Shown in pieces: positions 16,039-24,665 of a DNA stretch of 64,000 nucleotides. Source of the DNA: Methylophilaceae bacterium 11 (lineage in GTDB: Bacteria; Pseudomonadota; Gammaproteobacteria; Burkholderiales; Methylophilaceae). Each line of letters starts with the position of its first letter. Within the stretch, counting starts at the first letter, position 1. The DNA is taken from the NCBI GenBank assembly GCA_000525025.1, contig JCKJ01000001.1, forward strand, positions 186,001 through 250,000, read 5' to 3'. Below the pieces are notes generated by a model. The model was given only the letters and a program-made list of their open reading frames with translations, searched no databases and was not told where the DNA came from. Both the position numbers and the translations under genes were made by a program.

Positions 16039-16413
16039 TTTTTCCCCTATTCATAACAGTTGTTAACTAGGCGCAGACACCCGCGTAATAATATTGTGAA
16101 AGTAGATTTTCACGTATTGTTTTTTTATTAGATATAGAGTTTATCCACTACTCTGACCATATAATAATAAATCGCAAGTATGGGCGCAATCTTGTTAACT
16201 TGCATTCATAAGATTTATGTCAGGAGCGCCTGCTTTGGGATGTACTTCGTTCATCTGGGTGTCTGTGAGCTATGTAAATTTAATATGACTTAGTGTTTAC
16301 TTCAAATACACTTGAATTTACTTGACTCATATTTGAGTAACTCTTCAACGTCGACTTGAGCTTTATAAAAGTTTTGGACACTACAGGCGCATGATTTGCA
16401 CTAAAATCATTTT
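16039..16413. promoter_or_regulatory. Divergent intergenic region with a cluster of CTTGA/TTCAA motifs
   Basis: This 375-base gap separates a minus-strand unit from the plus-strand gene at 16414. Between 16299 and 16362 about six related motifs (ACTTCAAA, ACTTGAAT, ACTTGACT, TTTGAGT, CTTCAAC, ACTTGAGC) occur, some paired as inverted repeats (TTCAA-6-TTGAA). This looks like an operator array or recombinase arm sites. The rest shows no gene. Confidence 0.4.
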
Positions 16414-17178
16414 ATGAGCGATGTCTATTCAATCCCTTCATGGTTTCCAAAATCGCTAGCTGAGCGCGTAAGGCCATCACTCGAATACGATAAGCAACAA
16501 AACACTATCTTTCCCTTTGAACGGTTAGTCACCTCCCTAGAAATGAAAGAAGTTTGGACTAAGCTTGAACAGCTATCCAAAAATAGTGGGCTGCTAGATA
16601 GATTTCTTACACTCGCCGCAAATCATACTAGCTTAATCGGTGAACGGACTGATCCAATTAAAGAGCCGAGTGACAAAGTACAGCATAACGCTTACCTCTC
16701 TCTACAAAAAGACTTTGAATCCATCATTAAAACTTTAAATGACTTGAGTAGAGTTGATGAAGATAAATTGAACGATGGCTGGCAAGTGTTAGTAAACGCT
16801 ATAGATCGTTCAACAACATCAACCTTAAAATCAAAAGTATTTAGACAGAAAAAAGATACAGCACAACTAAAATTTGACCTAAATAGACTCAAAGACTCTT
16901 CGTCGATTCAAGATGTTTTAGAAACCATGACTTTCGCTGCAATTGCAGCATCCCATGCTAGTGATAGTAATCTGCCTAAACGACGTGATATTGATACTGC
17001 TAAAGTAAATAGCTATTGCCTTGCGTTGTCAGATTTCTTCAAAACTGAGTTTGGTGATTACCTAGATGGATTAGTGGCTACAACAGCAAACGTTGCCTTT
17101 GCTTTTGATAACGCTGAAATAACCCCAAATAAGATTTATAAACTCCGCATTTCAAACAATCTAATATCCCCTAGTTAA
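16414..17178 (+). CDS. Uncharacterised helical island protein
   Basis: A 254-residue soluble protein predicted to be mostly helical, with charged heptad-like stretches (about residues 90-170), no signal peptide and no membrane segment. No catalytic motif is visible. It precedes the acidic small protein, HTH protein and integrase on the same strand, so it belongs to the integration-end group of the island; proteins of this kind are frequent beside tRNA integrases but their role is not known. I recognise no named family. Confidence 0.68.
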   Translation: MSDVYSIPSWFPKSLAERVRPSLEYDKQQNTIFPFERLVTSLEMKEVWTKLEQLSKNSGLLDRFLTLAANHTSLIGERTDPIKEPSDKVQHNAYLSLQKDFESIIKTLNDLSRVDEDKLNDGWQVLVNAIDRSTTSTLKSKVFRQKKDTAQLKFDLNRLKDSSSIQDVLETMTFAAIAASHASDSNLPKRRDIDTAKVNSYCLALSDFFKTEFGDYLDGLVATTANVAFAFDNAEITPNKIYKLRISNNLISPS

Positions 17179-17304
17179 CTAAGCAATACGTCAAAGCAGT
17201 TAATTTTAAATATCAAAATTAACTGCAGTTACAGCGAGTTTCGCTTTTAGCAGAATGCCCCTAGCGCATCACTTGGTGTGATGTCTTTAACTAAAGGAGC
17301 ATTT

Positions 17305-17505
17305 ATGAGAGCAATCAAATTGATTATCACGCACACCCTTCAACCTCATCATCCGTCTGTAGATGAAATTGATGCCGATGATTTAAACGAGGTTATACAA
17401 GAAGCCATTGATAGTTACTTGGATGACTTAGCAGAGGAGTTGTCAGGGGTTGTGAGTATTGATGAAGATGGTGATCAAGAATCTGAATCCGACGATACAG
17501 AGTAA
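17305..17505 (+). CDS. Small acidic protein
   Basis: A 66-residue protein. The ATG at 17305 has AAAGGAG immediately upstream, favouring it over an in-frame GTG at 17278. After a short basic N-terminus it becomes strongly acidic (VSIDEDGDQESESDDTE at the end). Such proteins can mimic DNA or bind a basic partner. It lies 11 bases ahead of the HTH gene, and so is likely co-transcribed with it and the integrase. The function is unknown. Confidence 0.62.
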   Translation: MRAIKLIITHTLQPHHPSVDEIDADDLNEVIQEAIDSYLDDLAEELSGVVSIDEDGDQESESDDTE

Positions 17506-17516
17506 TCCATTCAGAT

Positions 17517-17840
17517 ATGAACACGCTCACCCTGCAACAAGCCGCTGAATTATTGAAGCTGCATCCTGTCACTTTACAAGGTAAAGCCAAAGCTGGACTC
17601 ATCCCATGCTGTAAAGTTGGACGACGTTGGGTCTTTATTGAGATTGACCTGATTGAATACATGAGAGCACAATATCAGTGGCGGGCGTTGCAGGGTGAGA
17701 GAAAGGAAACACTATGTCACTCTACAAACGCAAAAACTCGTCCTACTGGTGGCTCAAAATCACCATCGGTGGACGAACAATACAACGCAGTACTGGGACT
17801 GAGGATAAAACCAAAGCTCAGGAATACCACGACACGCTAA
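17517..17840 (+). CDS. Excisionase/AlpA-type helix-turn-helix protein
   Basis: A 107-residue protein whose first 60 residues form a MerR/Xis-like winged helix (LTLQQAAELLKLHPVTLQGK, then GRRWVF). Such proteins act as recombination directionality factors or as activators of the integrase gene. Its last 42 codons overlap the integrase start on another frame, an unusually long overlap of 127 bases that suggests coupled expression. The tail after residue 65 has no recognisable fold. Confidence 0.75.
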   Translation: MNTLTLQQAAELLKLHPVTLQGKAKAGLIPCCKVGRRWVFIEIDLIEYMRAQYQWRALQGERKETLCHSTNAKTRPTGGSKSPSVDEQYNAVLGLRIKPKLRNTTTR

Positions 17841-18715
17841 AAGCGCAGTTGTGGCAACAAGATAGGTTAGGGGTTAAACCTACCCATTCTTGGCGTGAAG
17901 GGGTTGTCCGTTGGCTGATTGAAACTTCTGACAAAGCGACACACTTAGAAGACAAACGTAAGCTCGCTTGGATGCATCAGTATCTAGGTGACTTAACACT
18001 CAATGACATCAATCAAGATGTCATTGATAAGATTCGAAGTGCCAAGCTAAAAGAAGCCTCAAAAGCCACGACCAACCGATATTTGGCACTGATAAGATCT
18101 ATTTTGATTCGAGCAAGAGACGAATGGGAATGGATCGATAAAGCTCCAAAGATCAGGCTCTTTAAAGAATCCAATAGTCGTGAACGGTCATTGACCAGCG
18201 ACCAACTCCAAGCATTGATGCAAGAACTACCAGCGCATCAACGCGAGACCGTGATGTTTGCCTTAGCTACAGGCTTAAGGCAACGTAACGTGTTAGAACT
18301 GGAATGGTCACAGGTCAATCTTGAATTACGCCATGCATGGATACATGCTGGACAATCTAAGAATCGCAGACCGATAGCAGTTCCTTTAAATGATACTGCA
18401 ATGCAAGTATTGCAACGTCAGCTAGGTAAACATGAAACACGTGTGTTTACCTATCTAGGGAAACCGCTAAAAGCTGCGAATACCAAAGCTTGGAGCAATG
18501 CATTAAAACGTGCTGGCATTACAGATTTCCGCTGGCATGATTTAAGACATACTTGGGCAACGTGGCAACGACAAGCTGGCACCCCTACACATGAGTTACA
18601 AAGGTTAGGTGGCTGGAGAACAGGGGCAATGGTGGAAAGATACGCACACCTAGCACCTGATCACTTGGCAACTGCTGCGAAACGACTAGACGCGAAGTTG
18701 ATGGCTACATTCTAG
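17714..18715 (+). CDS. Tyrosine site-specific integrase
   Basis: A 333-residue phage-type integrase. N-terminal arm-binding domain (KNSSYWWLKI at about 7-16), core-binding helices, then the catalytic domain with Arg189 (ATGLRQRN), His275-x-x-Arg278 (WHDLRHTW), Trp301 in the His/Trp position and Tyr310. All catalytic residues are present. The gene points to the tRNA-Phe 3' end 55 bases away, the normal layout for an element integrated in that tRNA. AAAGGA precedes the ATG. It should catalyse integration and excision between the 45-bp repeats. Confidence 0.95.
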   Translation: MSLYKRKNSSYWWLKITIGGRTIQRSTGTEDKTKAQEYHDTLKAQLWQQDRLGVKPTHSWREGVVRWLIETSDKATHLEDKRKLAWMHQYLGDLTLNDINQDVIDKIRSAKLKEASKATTNRYLALIRSILIRARDEWEWIDKAPKIRLFKESNSRERSLTSDQLQALMQELPAHQRETVMFALATGLRQRNVLELEWSQVNLELRHAWIHAGQSKNRRPIAVPLNDTAMQVLQRQLGKHETRVFTYLGKPLKAANTKAWSNALKRAGITDFRWHDLRHTWATWQRQAGTPTHELQRLGGWRTGAMVERYAHLAPDHLATAAKRLDAKLMATF

Positions 18716-18733
18716 CTACACTGACCGCCAAAT

Positions 18734-18763
18734 GAAAAAAAGCCCACATCGCTGTGAGCTTTC
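18734..18763 (-). terminator. Terminator behind tRNA-Phe (hairpin copy D)
   Basis: On the minus strand a 9-bp stem (AAAGCTCAC/GTGGGCTTT) with a 6-base loop is followed by T. It lies 8 bases from the CCA end of tRNA-Phe and inside the island, between integrase and att core, so the element brings its own terminator. Confidence 0.82.
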
Positions 18764-18770
18764 TAAATGC

Positions 18771-18846
<76 letters not shown>

Positions 18847-19047
18847 AGCGTTGCAATTGCACTGATGTGAATTGCAAGCCGCGCATTATAGCAAACAAAC
18901 TCTGTTTTGTAATAAACCTTTACAAAATTAATTAATCGGTAGGTAGTCACCGCAAAACAATTGCACTATGATGGTCTTGTAGTCATCCTGATTTACAACT
19001 TACTGCGATTACATTTTGCTGCAGGCATACACAATAAGGAGAAGCAC

Positions 19048-19548
19048 ATGGGTTTATTTGCATTTATTAAAGAAGCTGGTGAAAAGTTATTTGGTACGGG
19101 TGAGGCAAAAGCCGCAGAAGTAGTGGCGAAAAAAGAGCCTACGCCTGTCAATATAGACGCCGCTAATCGTGCTGCCGCCAATGCGATAGCGGAATATGTT
19201 GCCAAAATGAATCTATCAGCGGATGGACTCACTATAGGCTTTGATGGTGCTTCAGGAACGGTCATCGTACAAGGCATGGCAGAGACGCAGGAAATCAAAG
19301 AGAAAATATTATTGTGTTGTGGTAACGTTGCAGGTGTGGAACACGTGCAAGATCAGTTGGGCGTGAAAGAAGCGGCGGCTGAGCCACAGTTTTATACGGT
19401 GGTACGCGGTGATACTTTGTCTAAAGTGGCGAAAGAGTATTACGGCAATGCCAATGCTTACATGAAGATTTTTGAGGCCAATAAGCCCATGTTAAGCCAT
19501 CCCGATAAAATTTATCCGGGCCAAGTATTGCGCATACCACCACAATAA
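19048..19548 (+). CDS. BON and LysM domain protein, Kbp/YgaU-like
   Basis: A 166-residue protein; ATG at 19048 with AAGGAG upstream. A BON domain covers about residues 45-105 and a LysM domain about 112-164 (YTVVRGDTLSKVAKEYYG). This order matches E. coli Kbp (YgaU), a potassium-binding cytosolic protein; there is no signal peptide here either. It begins with GLFAFIKEAGEKLFG, as in that family. The next gene, a lipoprotein, follows after 20 bases. Confidence 0.88.
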   Translation: MGLFAFIKEAGEKLFGTGEAKAAEVVAKKEPTPVNIDAANRAAANAIAEYVAKMNLSADGLTIGFDGASGTVIVQGMAETQEIKEKILLCCGNVAGVEHVQDQLGVKEAAAEPQFYTVVRGDTLSKVAKEYYGNANAYMKIFEANKPMLSHPDKIYPGQVLRIPPQ

Positions 19549-19568
19549 TTTTTAAGAGGAGATTGAGA

Positions 19569-19862
19569 ATGAATGCATTATTACGTACGTTGTTAGTTGG
19601 TTTAGTGGCGGTTACATTGACTGTGGCTTGTAGCAAAAAAACAGAAGAGGCCGCTGCTGATGCAAAAGCAGAAATGGGCGAAGCGATTGATGCCACTAAA
19701 GATGCAGCTGCAACGGCAGCTACAGAGGCTAAAGATGCAGTGGTAGAGAGTGCAGAAGAGGCAGCAGCAAAAACGGAAGCCGCTGCAGCAGACGCTAAAG
19801 AATCTGCTGTAGATGCAGTTAAAGCAGCTAAAGAAGCTGCACATGAAGCAACTGCACCTTAA
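19569..19862 (+). CDS. Ala-rich helical lipoprotein
   Basis: A 97-residue protein with a lipoprotein signal (VTLTVAC, Cys at about 20) and a mature part of repeated Ala/Lys/Glu/Asp helices (EAKDA, AAADAKESAVDAVKAAKEAA). It is probably an outer-membrane-anchored helical rod or stress-type lipoprotein. AGGAG precedes the ATG. Function is not assigned; similar lipoproteins occur beside Kbp-like genes in betaproteobacteria. Confidence 0.75.
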   Translation: MNALLRTLLVGLVAVTLTVACSKKTEEAAADAKAEMGEAIDATKDAAATAATEAKDAVVESAEEAAAKTEAAAADAKESAVDAVKAAKEAAHEATAP

Positions 19863-19896
19863 TTCGCGCGATTTGAATTAACAAAACAGTATCTAT

Positions 19897-19926
19897 CATC
19901 CCGCACAGCATACGTTGGGCGGGATG
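19897..19926 (+). terminator. Hairpin after the lipoprotein gene
   Basis: An 8-bp perfect stem (CATCCCGC/GCGGGATG) 35 bases after the stop codon. There is no T run, so termination strength is uncertain. Confidence 0.5.
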
Positions 19927-19955
19927 AATTCTATTGATGTCATGTAAAATATGGC

Positions 19956-21002
19956 ATGACACAATTTTCTATTACGCCACTCAATACAACGCTTAAAGAT
20001 GCGTTGACCCATAAGATCAATTACAAAACCAAACCGCAAGGCGCGCTCGGCCAGCTAGAGGCTATTGCCTTACAAGTGGGATTGATTCAACAAACCTTAA
20101 CGCCGCAACTCAAGCAACCGACGATGCTGGTATTTGCCGGCGACCATGGCATTACTCAAAGTGGTGTGAGCCCTTATCCGCAAGTAGTGACTGCCCAAAT
20201 GGTGTTGAATTTTCTTGCCGGTGGAGCTGCGATTAATGTGTTTAGCGGTCAAGTCGGCATGCAGTTACGTGTGATCGACGCAGGGGTGAACCATGTTTTT
20301 GCATCGGATACATGCTTGATAGACGCCAAGATTGGCATGGGCACGGCCAATTTTTTAGAGTATCCAGCAATGACTTTAGCGCAATGCGATGTTGCTATGA
20401 CACGCGGTGCCGAGTTGGCGCGTTCCGAAATCGTAGCAGGATGCAACATCATGGGCTTTGGTGAGATGGGCATAGGCAATACCTCTAGTGCCAGCTGTTT
20501 AATGAGTGTGCTCACAGGCATACCTATCACCCAATGTGTGGGTCGTGGCACAGGGTTAGATGATGCAGGATTAGCCAATAAAATACATGTATTAACGCAG
20601 GCAATTCAGCACCATGCACTACAAACAGCAGAAGCTCATATTGTGCTCAGTACATTTGGTGGTTTTGAAATTGCGATGATGGTAGGTGCAATGTTAGGCG
20701 CGGCTGAGCAGAAAACCGTTTTATTGATTGATGGATTCATTGCCACGGCTGCATTGTTGGTGGCCAGTAAATTGCAGCCTGCCGTGTTGGATTATTGTAT
20801 TTTCGCGCACCGTTCAGATGAACATGCCCACAAAGCGCTGTTGGATTATTTGGGCGCAACACCTTTGCTGGATATTGGCTTGCGCTTAGGCGAGGGCACG
20901 GGTGCAGTACTGGCTTATCCGCTCGTGCAAAGTGCTGTGAATTTCCTCAATGAAATGGCAAGCTTTGAGAGCGCTGGTGTTTCCGAAAGGGAGTTGTCAT
21001 GA
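19956..21002 (+). CDS. cobT: Nicotinate-nucleotide--dimethylbenzimidazole phosphoribosyltransferase
   Basis: A 348-residue enzyme that activates the lower ligand of cobamides, converting nicotinate mononucleotide and dimethylbenzimidazole to alpha-ribazole phosphate. Family signatures are the [11 protein letters not shown] segment and the C-terminal RLGEGTGA with the catalytic Glu. Length is normal. It is the first gene of cobT-cobS-cobC, with 4-base ATGA overlaps between the genes, so translation is coupled. The substrate dimethylbenzimidazole is made by BluB, encoded 3 kb away in the convergent unit. Confidence 0.96.
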   Translation: MTQFSITPLNTTLKDALTHKINYKTKPQGALGQLEAIALQVGLIQQTLTPQLKQPTMLVFAGDHGITQSGVSPYPQVVTAQMVLNFLAGGAAINVFSGQVGMQLRVIDAGVNHVFASDTCLIDAKIGMGTANFLEYPAMTLAQCDVAMTRGAELARSEIVAGCNIMGFGEMGIGNTSSASCLMSVLTGIPITQCVGRGTGLDDAGLANKIHVLTQAIQHHALQTAEAHIVLSTFGGFEIAMMVGAMLGAAEQKTVLLIDGFIATAALLVASKLQPAVLDYCIFAHRSDEHAHKALLDYLGATPLLDIGLRLGEGTGAVLAYPLVQSAVNFLNEMASFESAGVSERELS

Positions 21003-21793
21003 AGCAAGAGTGGCGTCACTTGCTGCTGGCGCTAGGTTTTTTTACGCGTATCCCGGTGCCTAATTTTCCTGATTTCAAAGACGCTGATTTGAATCATGCT
21101 GCCAAGTATTTCCCTCTGATTGGGATTTTGGTGGGGTTGGTTGCTGCTATCGTGTATTTTCTCACGCACTTCATATTGTCGCAATCGTTGGCAGTCCTCA
21201 TCAGTATGGCGGCGACTATTTATCTGACAGGTGCTTTTCATGAGGATGGATTGGCCGATAGCGCAGATGGCTTAGGCGGTGGTTGGAATAAAGAGCGAAT
21301 ACTTACTATCATGCAGGACTCGCGCCTTGGCACCTATGGTGCTACCGCACTATTTTTGATGTTGTTTGCAAAATTTCAAACGATAAACGCAATGAGTCCG
21401 ATTGTAGTGCCAGTCGCATTGATTAGCGGACACGCCTTGAGTCGCCTGGCTGCAGTGTGGGTCATGCGTTGCTTGGTGTACGTGCGGTTTGAGGGTAAAT
21501 CGAAACCTTTAGCCACAGCAATCTCAACAATAGATACCTTAATCGCACATATGTTTGGCCTAGCGCCTTATCTAGTTGTGATTGTGTTGTTGGTGTTGAG
21601 TCAGCATGCGTGGCAAACCATAGCGTTATTTATATTGCTTACCAGTTTGCCTGTGCTGTGTGTCTGGTGGTGGTGGGCGCATAAAATCCAACGTTGGCTT
21701 GGGGGCTATACGGGGGACACTTTAGGCGCCATACAACAAATGACAGAGCTGGCATTTTATTTGGGTGTATTAGTGTGGAGTTTGCACGTATGA
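20999..21793 (+). CDS. cobS: Adenosylcobinamide-GDP ribazoletransferase (cobalamin synthase)
   Basis: A 264-residue multi-pass inner-membrane enzyme that joins adenosylcobinamide-GDP to alpha-ribazole (phosphate). The conserved [16 protein letters not shown] motif is at about 78-93, followed by [11 protein letters not shown]. Several hydrophobic helices cover the rest. The start overlaps the cobT stop by four bases, and its own end overlaps cobC in the same way. Length is typical of the family. Confidence 0.95.
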   Translation: MKQEWRHLLLALGFFTRIPVPNFPDFKDADLNHAAKYFPLIGILVGLVAAIVYFLTHFILSQSLAVLISMAATIYLTGAFHEDGLADSADGLGGGWNKERILTIMQDSRLGTYGATALFLMLFAKFQTINAMSPIVVPVALISGHALSRLAAVWVMRCLVYVRFEGKSKPLATAISTIDTLIAHMFGLAPYLVVIVLLVLSQHAWQTIALFILLTSLPVLCVWWWWAHKIQRWLGGYTGDTLGAIQQMTELAFYLGVLVWSLHV

Positions 21794-22356
21794 GATTGAC
21801 CTTAATCCGCCATACCAGTTTACAAATTCCAGCCGGTGTTTGTTATGGGCAAACCGATGTCGATGTAGCTGCGACTTTTATGCATGAGGCAACCCACGCC
21901 AGAGATAAACTAAAGCACTTGACGTTTGATGCCGTGTTTTCAAGCCCGTTACAACGTTGTGTGAAATTAGCCCATGCGTTAGTAACAGACAACATTGCGC
22001 ATGATGAGCGGCTCAAAGAGCTGCATTTTGGCGATTGGGAGATGCGCGCTTGGGATGATATTCCGCGTGATGTGTTTGATCACTGGGCACAAAATTACGC
22101 AGAATTGGCACCGCCCAATGGCGAGACATTTAGCCAGCTACAACAGCGTGGCGTGGCTTTTGTCGAAGAGATATTACAGCAGCATCCGCAAGGGCATGTG
22201 TTGGTGGTCACGCATGGCGGTATGATTCGTGCAATATTGGCGCATGTGTTGAATATGCAATTAAAAGGGTTGTTCCGGTTTACTATTGATTATGGCAGCG
22301 TCACGCAATTAGACTTTTGCGGCACAGTGCCAAAGATTGAGTATGTAAATCGCTAG
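21790..22356 (+). CDS. cobC: Alpha-ribazole phosphatase-like histidine phosphatase
   Basis: A 188-residue histidine phosphatase superfamily protein with LIRHTS at the N-terminus (catalytic His, here RHT rather than RHG), FSSPLQRC, HFGDWEMR and the distal VVTHGGMIR. CobC removes the phosphate of alpha-ribazole phosphate or of cobalamin phosphate. The start at 21790 overlaps the cobS stop, although a longer frame exists upstream. It ends the plus-strand cob unit and converges with the S4-domain gene. Confidence 0.9.
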   Translation: MRLTLIRHTSLQIPAGVCYGQTDVDVAATFMHEATHARDKLKHLTFDAVFSSPLQRCVKLAHALVTDNIAHDERLKELHFGDWEMRAWDDIPRDVFDHWAQNYAELAPPNGETFSQLQQRGVAFVEEILQQHPQGHVLVVTHGGMIRAILAHVLNMQLKGLFRFTIDYGSVTQLDFCGTVPKIEYVNR

Positions 22357-22369
22357 ACGCTAGGTAGTG

Positions 22370-22576
22370 TTAGCGCACTTGTATGGTTTGCCCCATACAT
22401 TCTACAGTTTGCCCGGCGCGGATTTTAGCGGTTTTGCGCAATTCAATTTCACCGTCTACTGTCACCATGCCTTCAGCTACCATGGCTTTGCCTTGTCCAC
22501 CGCTATCGGCAATGCCCACGAGTTTAAGCAAATCGCACAGTGCAATATGCTCACCTTTTAATTCAAATATCTCCAT
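22370..22576 (-). CDS. S4-domain RNA-binding protein, YbcJ-like
   Basis: A 68-residue protein consisting of one S4 RNA-binding domain (IALCDLLKLVGIADSGGQGK, then VTVDGEIELRKTAKI). The GQGK and DGE positions match the YbcJ/YaaA-type small S4 proteins. Its target is probably structured RNA, possibly rRNA. It sits directly behind cobU with two bases between, so it is probably co-transcribed, although a link to cobamide metabolism is not evident. Confidence 0.88.
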   Translation of the reverse strand: MEIFELKGEHIALCDLLKLVGIADSGGQGKAMVAEGMVTVDGEIELRKTAKIRAGQTVECMGQTIQVR

Positions 22577-22578
22577 TA

Positions 22579-23106
22579 CTATCCCTTTAATTGAATCGGC
22601 AGGCCAGCGGCCACAAAACTTACGTGATCTGCAATGGCCGCAATGGCTTGGTTAAGTCTGCCTTGTTCGTCTTGAAATTGGCGATTGATTTCGCCGAGTG
22701 GCACAATGCCCATGCCGACTTCGTTGCTGACCAAAAATACCTTGGCCTGCAATGTAGGCAATACCGCAAGCAGCTGATCACGTTCTTGTTGCCAGTCTAC
22801 GCCTTCCAGCGGTGCGCAATCTGGGCATATGCATTGTGCCAACCACAGGGTTAGGCAATCTACAATGATGCAAATATCCGGCTGGTCTTGGGCAACGAGA
22901 CACTGCGCAAGGTTAAATGGTTGTTCAATCGTGGTCCAATAGCTTGGTCTTGACGCCTTGTGATGTTCCACGCGTTGCTTAAATTCTTGGTCATAGACTT
23001 GCGCAGTTGCAATATAAATCACTGGCAGTTCTAGTTGTGCTGCCAGCTTCTCTGCATAACGGCTTTTGCCGGAACGTGCACCGCCTAGTATTAAATGTAG
23101 CGCCAT
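22579..23106 (-). CDS. cobU: Adenosylcobinamide kinase / adenosylcobinamide-phosphate guanylyltransferase
   Basis: A 175-residue bifunctional enzyme of cobinamide salvage and nucleotide-loop assembly. The P-loop GGARSGKS is at about 6-13, followed by YIATAQV, HHKASRP (the guanylylated His region) and CLTLWL. The ATG at 23106 is chosen because the motif normally begins within the first ten residues; the frame extends 15 codons further upstream into btuF. It begins one base after the btuF-like stop (TAATATG). Confidence 0.94.
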   Translation of the reverse strand: MALHLILGGARSGKSRYAEKLAAQLELPVIYIATAQVYDQEFKQRVEHHKASRPSYWTTIEQPFNLAQCLVAQDQPDICIIVDCLTLWLAQCICPDCAPLEGVDWQQERDQLLAVLPTLQAKVFLVSNEVGMGIVPLGEINRQFQDEQGRLNQAIAAIADHVSFVAAGLPIQLKG

Positions 23107-23107
23107 A

Positions 23108-23935
23108 TTATGTTGCCTCTGCAGTAAGTTGGTTTTGCATGTGATTGGCATGGCTCCATTGTCGAATAATTGTTTGCAGTTGTGTCAGCCCGTATGTAAA
23201 TACGGATGGGCCGGGCTGTAAAATATCAGCTGATTTTATCTCAAATACCATATTGTTTTTAATGGCTGGTATGTTGTGCCAACCTTCGCGTGCCGCCACT
23301 TGTTCTGGTTGAAATTTTTTACCACACCAAGAGCCAATAATAATGTCTGGCATGCGCGCTAGCACTTGTGCTGCGGTGACTGTACGATCTTGCGCACTAT
23401 GATATTGGCTTAACTCAGGAAAACAATCTTCGCCACCCGCAATCGCAATCAACTCAGCTGCCCAGCGAATGCTACACATCATGGGCGCATCCCATTCTTC
23501 AAAATATATCTTGGGTTTGCGTGGTAAATTGGCAGCTGAGTTGCGTACTGTTTCAATTTGATGCTGAATATCTTGCACAATGGTTTCAGCTTTATCGGTT
23601 GCGCCAACTAAGCGGCCAGTGGCCAGTATCATGCGTAAAATATCGTCAACAGATCGTTGGTTAAACACATGTACCTCTATGCCAGCTTGAATGAGCGACG
23701 CAGCAATATCGGCTTGTAGATTAGAAAAGCCAAGCACTAAATCGGGAGCTAGCGCTAAAATCTTGTCGATTTTGGCAGTGGTAAAGGCTGAGACCTTGGG
23801 CTTTTCTTGGCGTGCAATTGCTGGGCGTGTGGTGTAGCCGGAAATGCCGACAATGCGATCTTGCTCGCCTAATAAATAAAGCACTTCTACCGTTTCTGTA
23901 GTTAAACAAACAATGCGCTGGGGTAAGGCGTTCAT
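23108..23935 (-). CDS. BtuF-like cobalamin-binding protein lacking a signal peptide
   Basis: A 275-residue periplasmic-binding-protein fold of the BtuF/FecB type (RIVCLTTETVEVLYLLGE near the start; PDLVLGFSNLQADIAASL in the middle). BtuF normally delivers B12 to BtuCD. Here the protein starts directly with the mature-type sequence and no signal peptide or lipobox is visible, and no btuCD genes are in the window. The start overlaps the bluB stop by four bases. It may be a cytosolic cobamide-binding protein, or the real start may be missed; the latter is unlikely given the overlap. Confidence 0.82.
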   Translation of the reverse strand: MNALPQRIVCLTTETVEVLYLLGEQDRIVGISGYTTRPAIARQEKPKVSAFTTAKIDKILALAPDLVLGFSNLQADIAASLIQAGIEVHVFNQRSVDDILRMILATGRLVGATDKAETIVQDIQHQIETVRNSAANLPRKPKIYFEEWDAPMMCSIRWAAELIAIAGGEDCFPELSQYHSAQDRTVTAAQVLARMPDIIIGSWCGKKFQPEQVAAREGWHNIPAIKNNMVFEIKSADILQPGPSVFTYGLTQLQTIIRQWSHANHMQNQLTAEAT

Positions 23936-24609
23936 TTGGACTCCACATCATTTTGCCATTGATTCTCCATGAGCATCTCAGCAAGTGGTTTTTCTTTGGC
24001 CCAGCCTTCCTCAACCAGCATCGGCGCTTTGTAAAAGCTATTGACATAACCTAAGCATAAAATAGCAATTGGCTTTGCGCCATCGGGCATATTAAGTAGT
24101 TTAGCGAGTTTCACAGGGTCAAACATCGATACCCAGCCCATGCCAATGCCTTCGGCTCGTGCGGCTAACCACATGTTTTGGATAGCGCAACTGACGGAGG
24201 CTATGTCCATTTCGGGCAGTGTGCGGCGGCCAAAAATATGTTTTTCTCTGTGGTCACATAAAGTGGCAACGAGCACCTCGCCGCAGTCCAAGACGCCCTC
24301 TACTTTTAAGCGCATAAACTCTGCCATGCGAGCAGTAGTTTCAAACTCACCAATGGCTTGCGCAGTTTTAATACGTTCTGCGTCCACTTGTGCATGAATG
24401 GCTTTGCGTAAAGAAGGGGCACTGATACGAATAAAACGCCAAGGCTGCATCAAACCCACGCTAGGCGCATGGTGGGCGGCTTGTAATAGCTTAGTCAGTA
24501 GTTCTGGCGCAATAGGCGTAGGCAAAAAATGCCGCATATCGCGTCGCTCCGCAATGGCTTTATAAATAGCGGCTTGTTCGGCTTCAGTATAAGCGTGTCG
24601 ATTAGTCAT
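23932..24609 (-). CDS. bluB: 5,6-dimethylbenzimidazole synthase
   Basis: A 225-residue nitroreductase-fold flavoenzyme that makes dimethylbenzimidazole from reduced FMN with oxygen. The RRDMRHF start region, HHAPSVGLMQPWRFI and GMGWVSMFDP match BluB. Oxygen-dependent lower ligand synthesis suits an aerobic methylotroph. It lies immediately behind a bidirectional hairpin and begins the bluB-btuF-cobU-S4 unit with overlapping genes. It supplies CobT. Confidence 0.94.
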   Translation of the reverse strand: MTNRHAYTEAEQAAIYKAIAERRDMRHFLPTPIAPELLTKLLQAAHHAPSVGLMQPWRFIRISAPSLRKAIHAQVDAERIKTAQAIGEFETTARMAEFMRLKVEGVLDCGEVLVATLCDHREKHIFGRRTLPEMDIASVSCAIQNMWLAARAEGIGMGWVSMFDPVKLAKLLNMPDGAKPIAILCLGYVNSFYKAPMLVEEGWAKEKPLAEMLMENQWQNDVESK

Positions 24610-24618
24610 TTGAGCGAT

Positions 24619-24649
24619 AAAAAAAGCCGCTTAATATGAGCGGCTTTTT
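24619..24649. terminator. Hairpin terminator between the btuB unit and bluB
   Basis: A perfect 8-bp stem (AGCCGCTT... /...GAGCGGCT) flanked by A and T runs on both sides. It may separate the riboswitch-controlled transcript from bluB, or allow partial read-through. Confidence 0.85.
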
Positions 24650-24665
24650 GTACAAATATAGCGCA

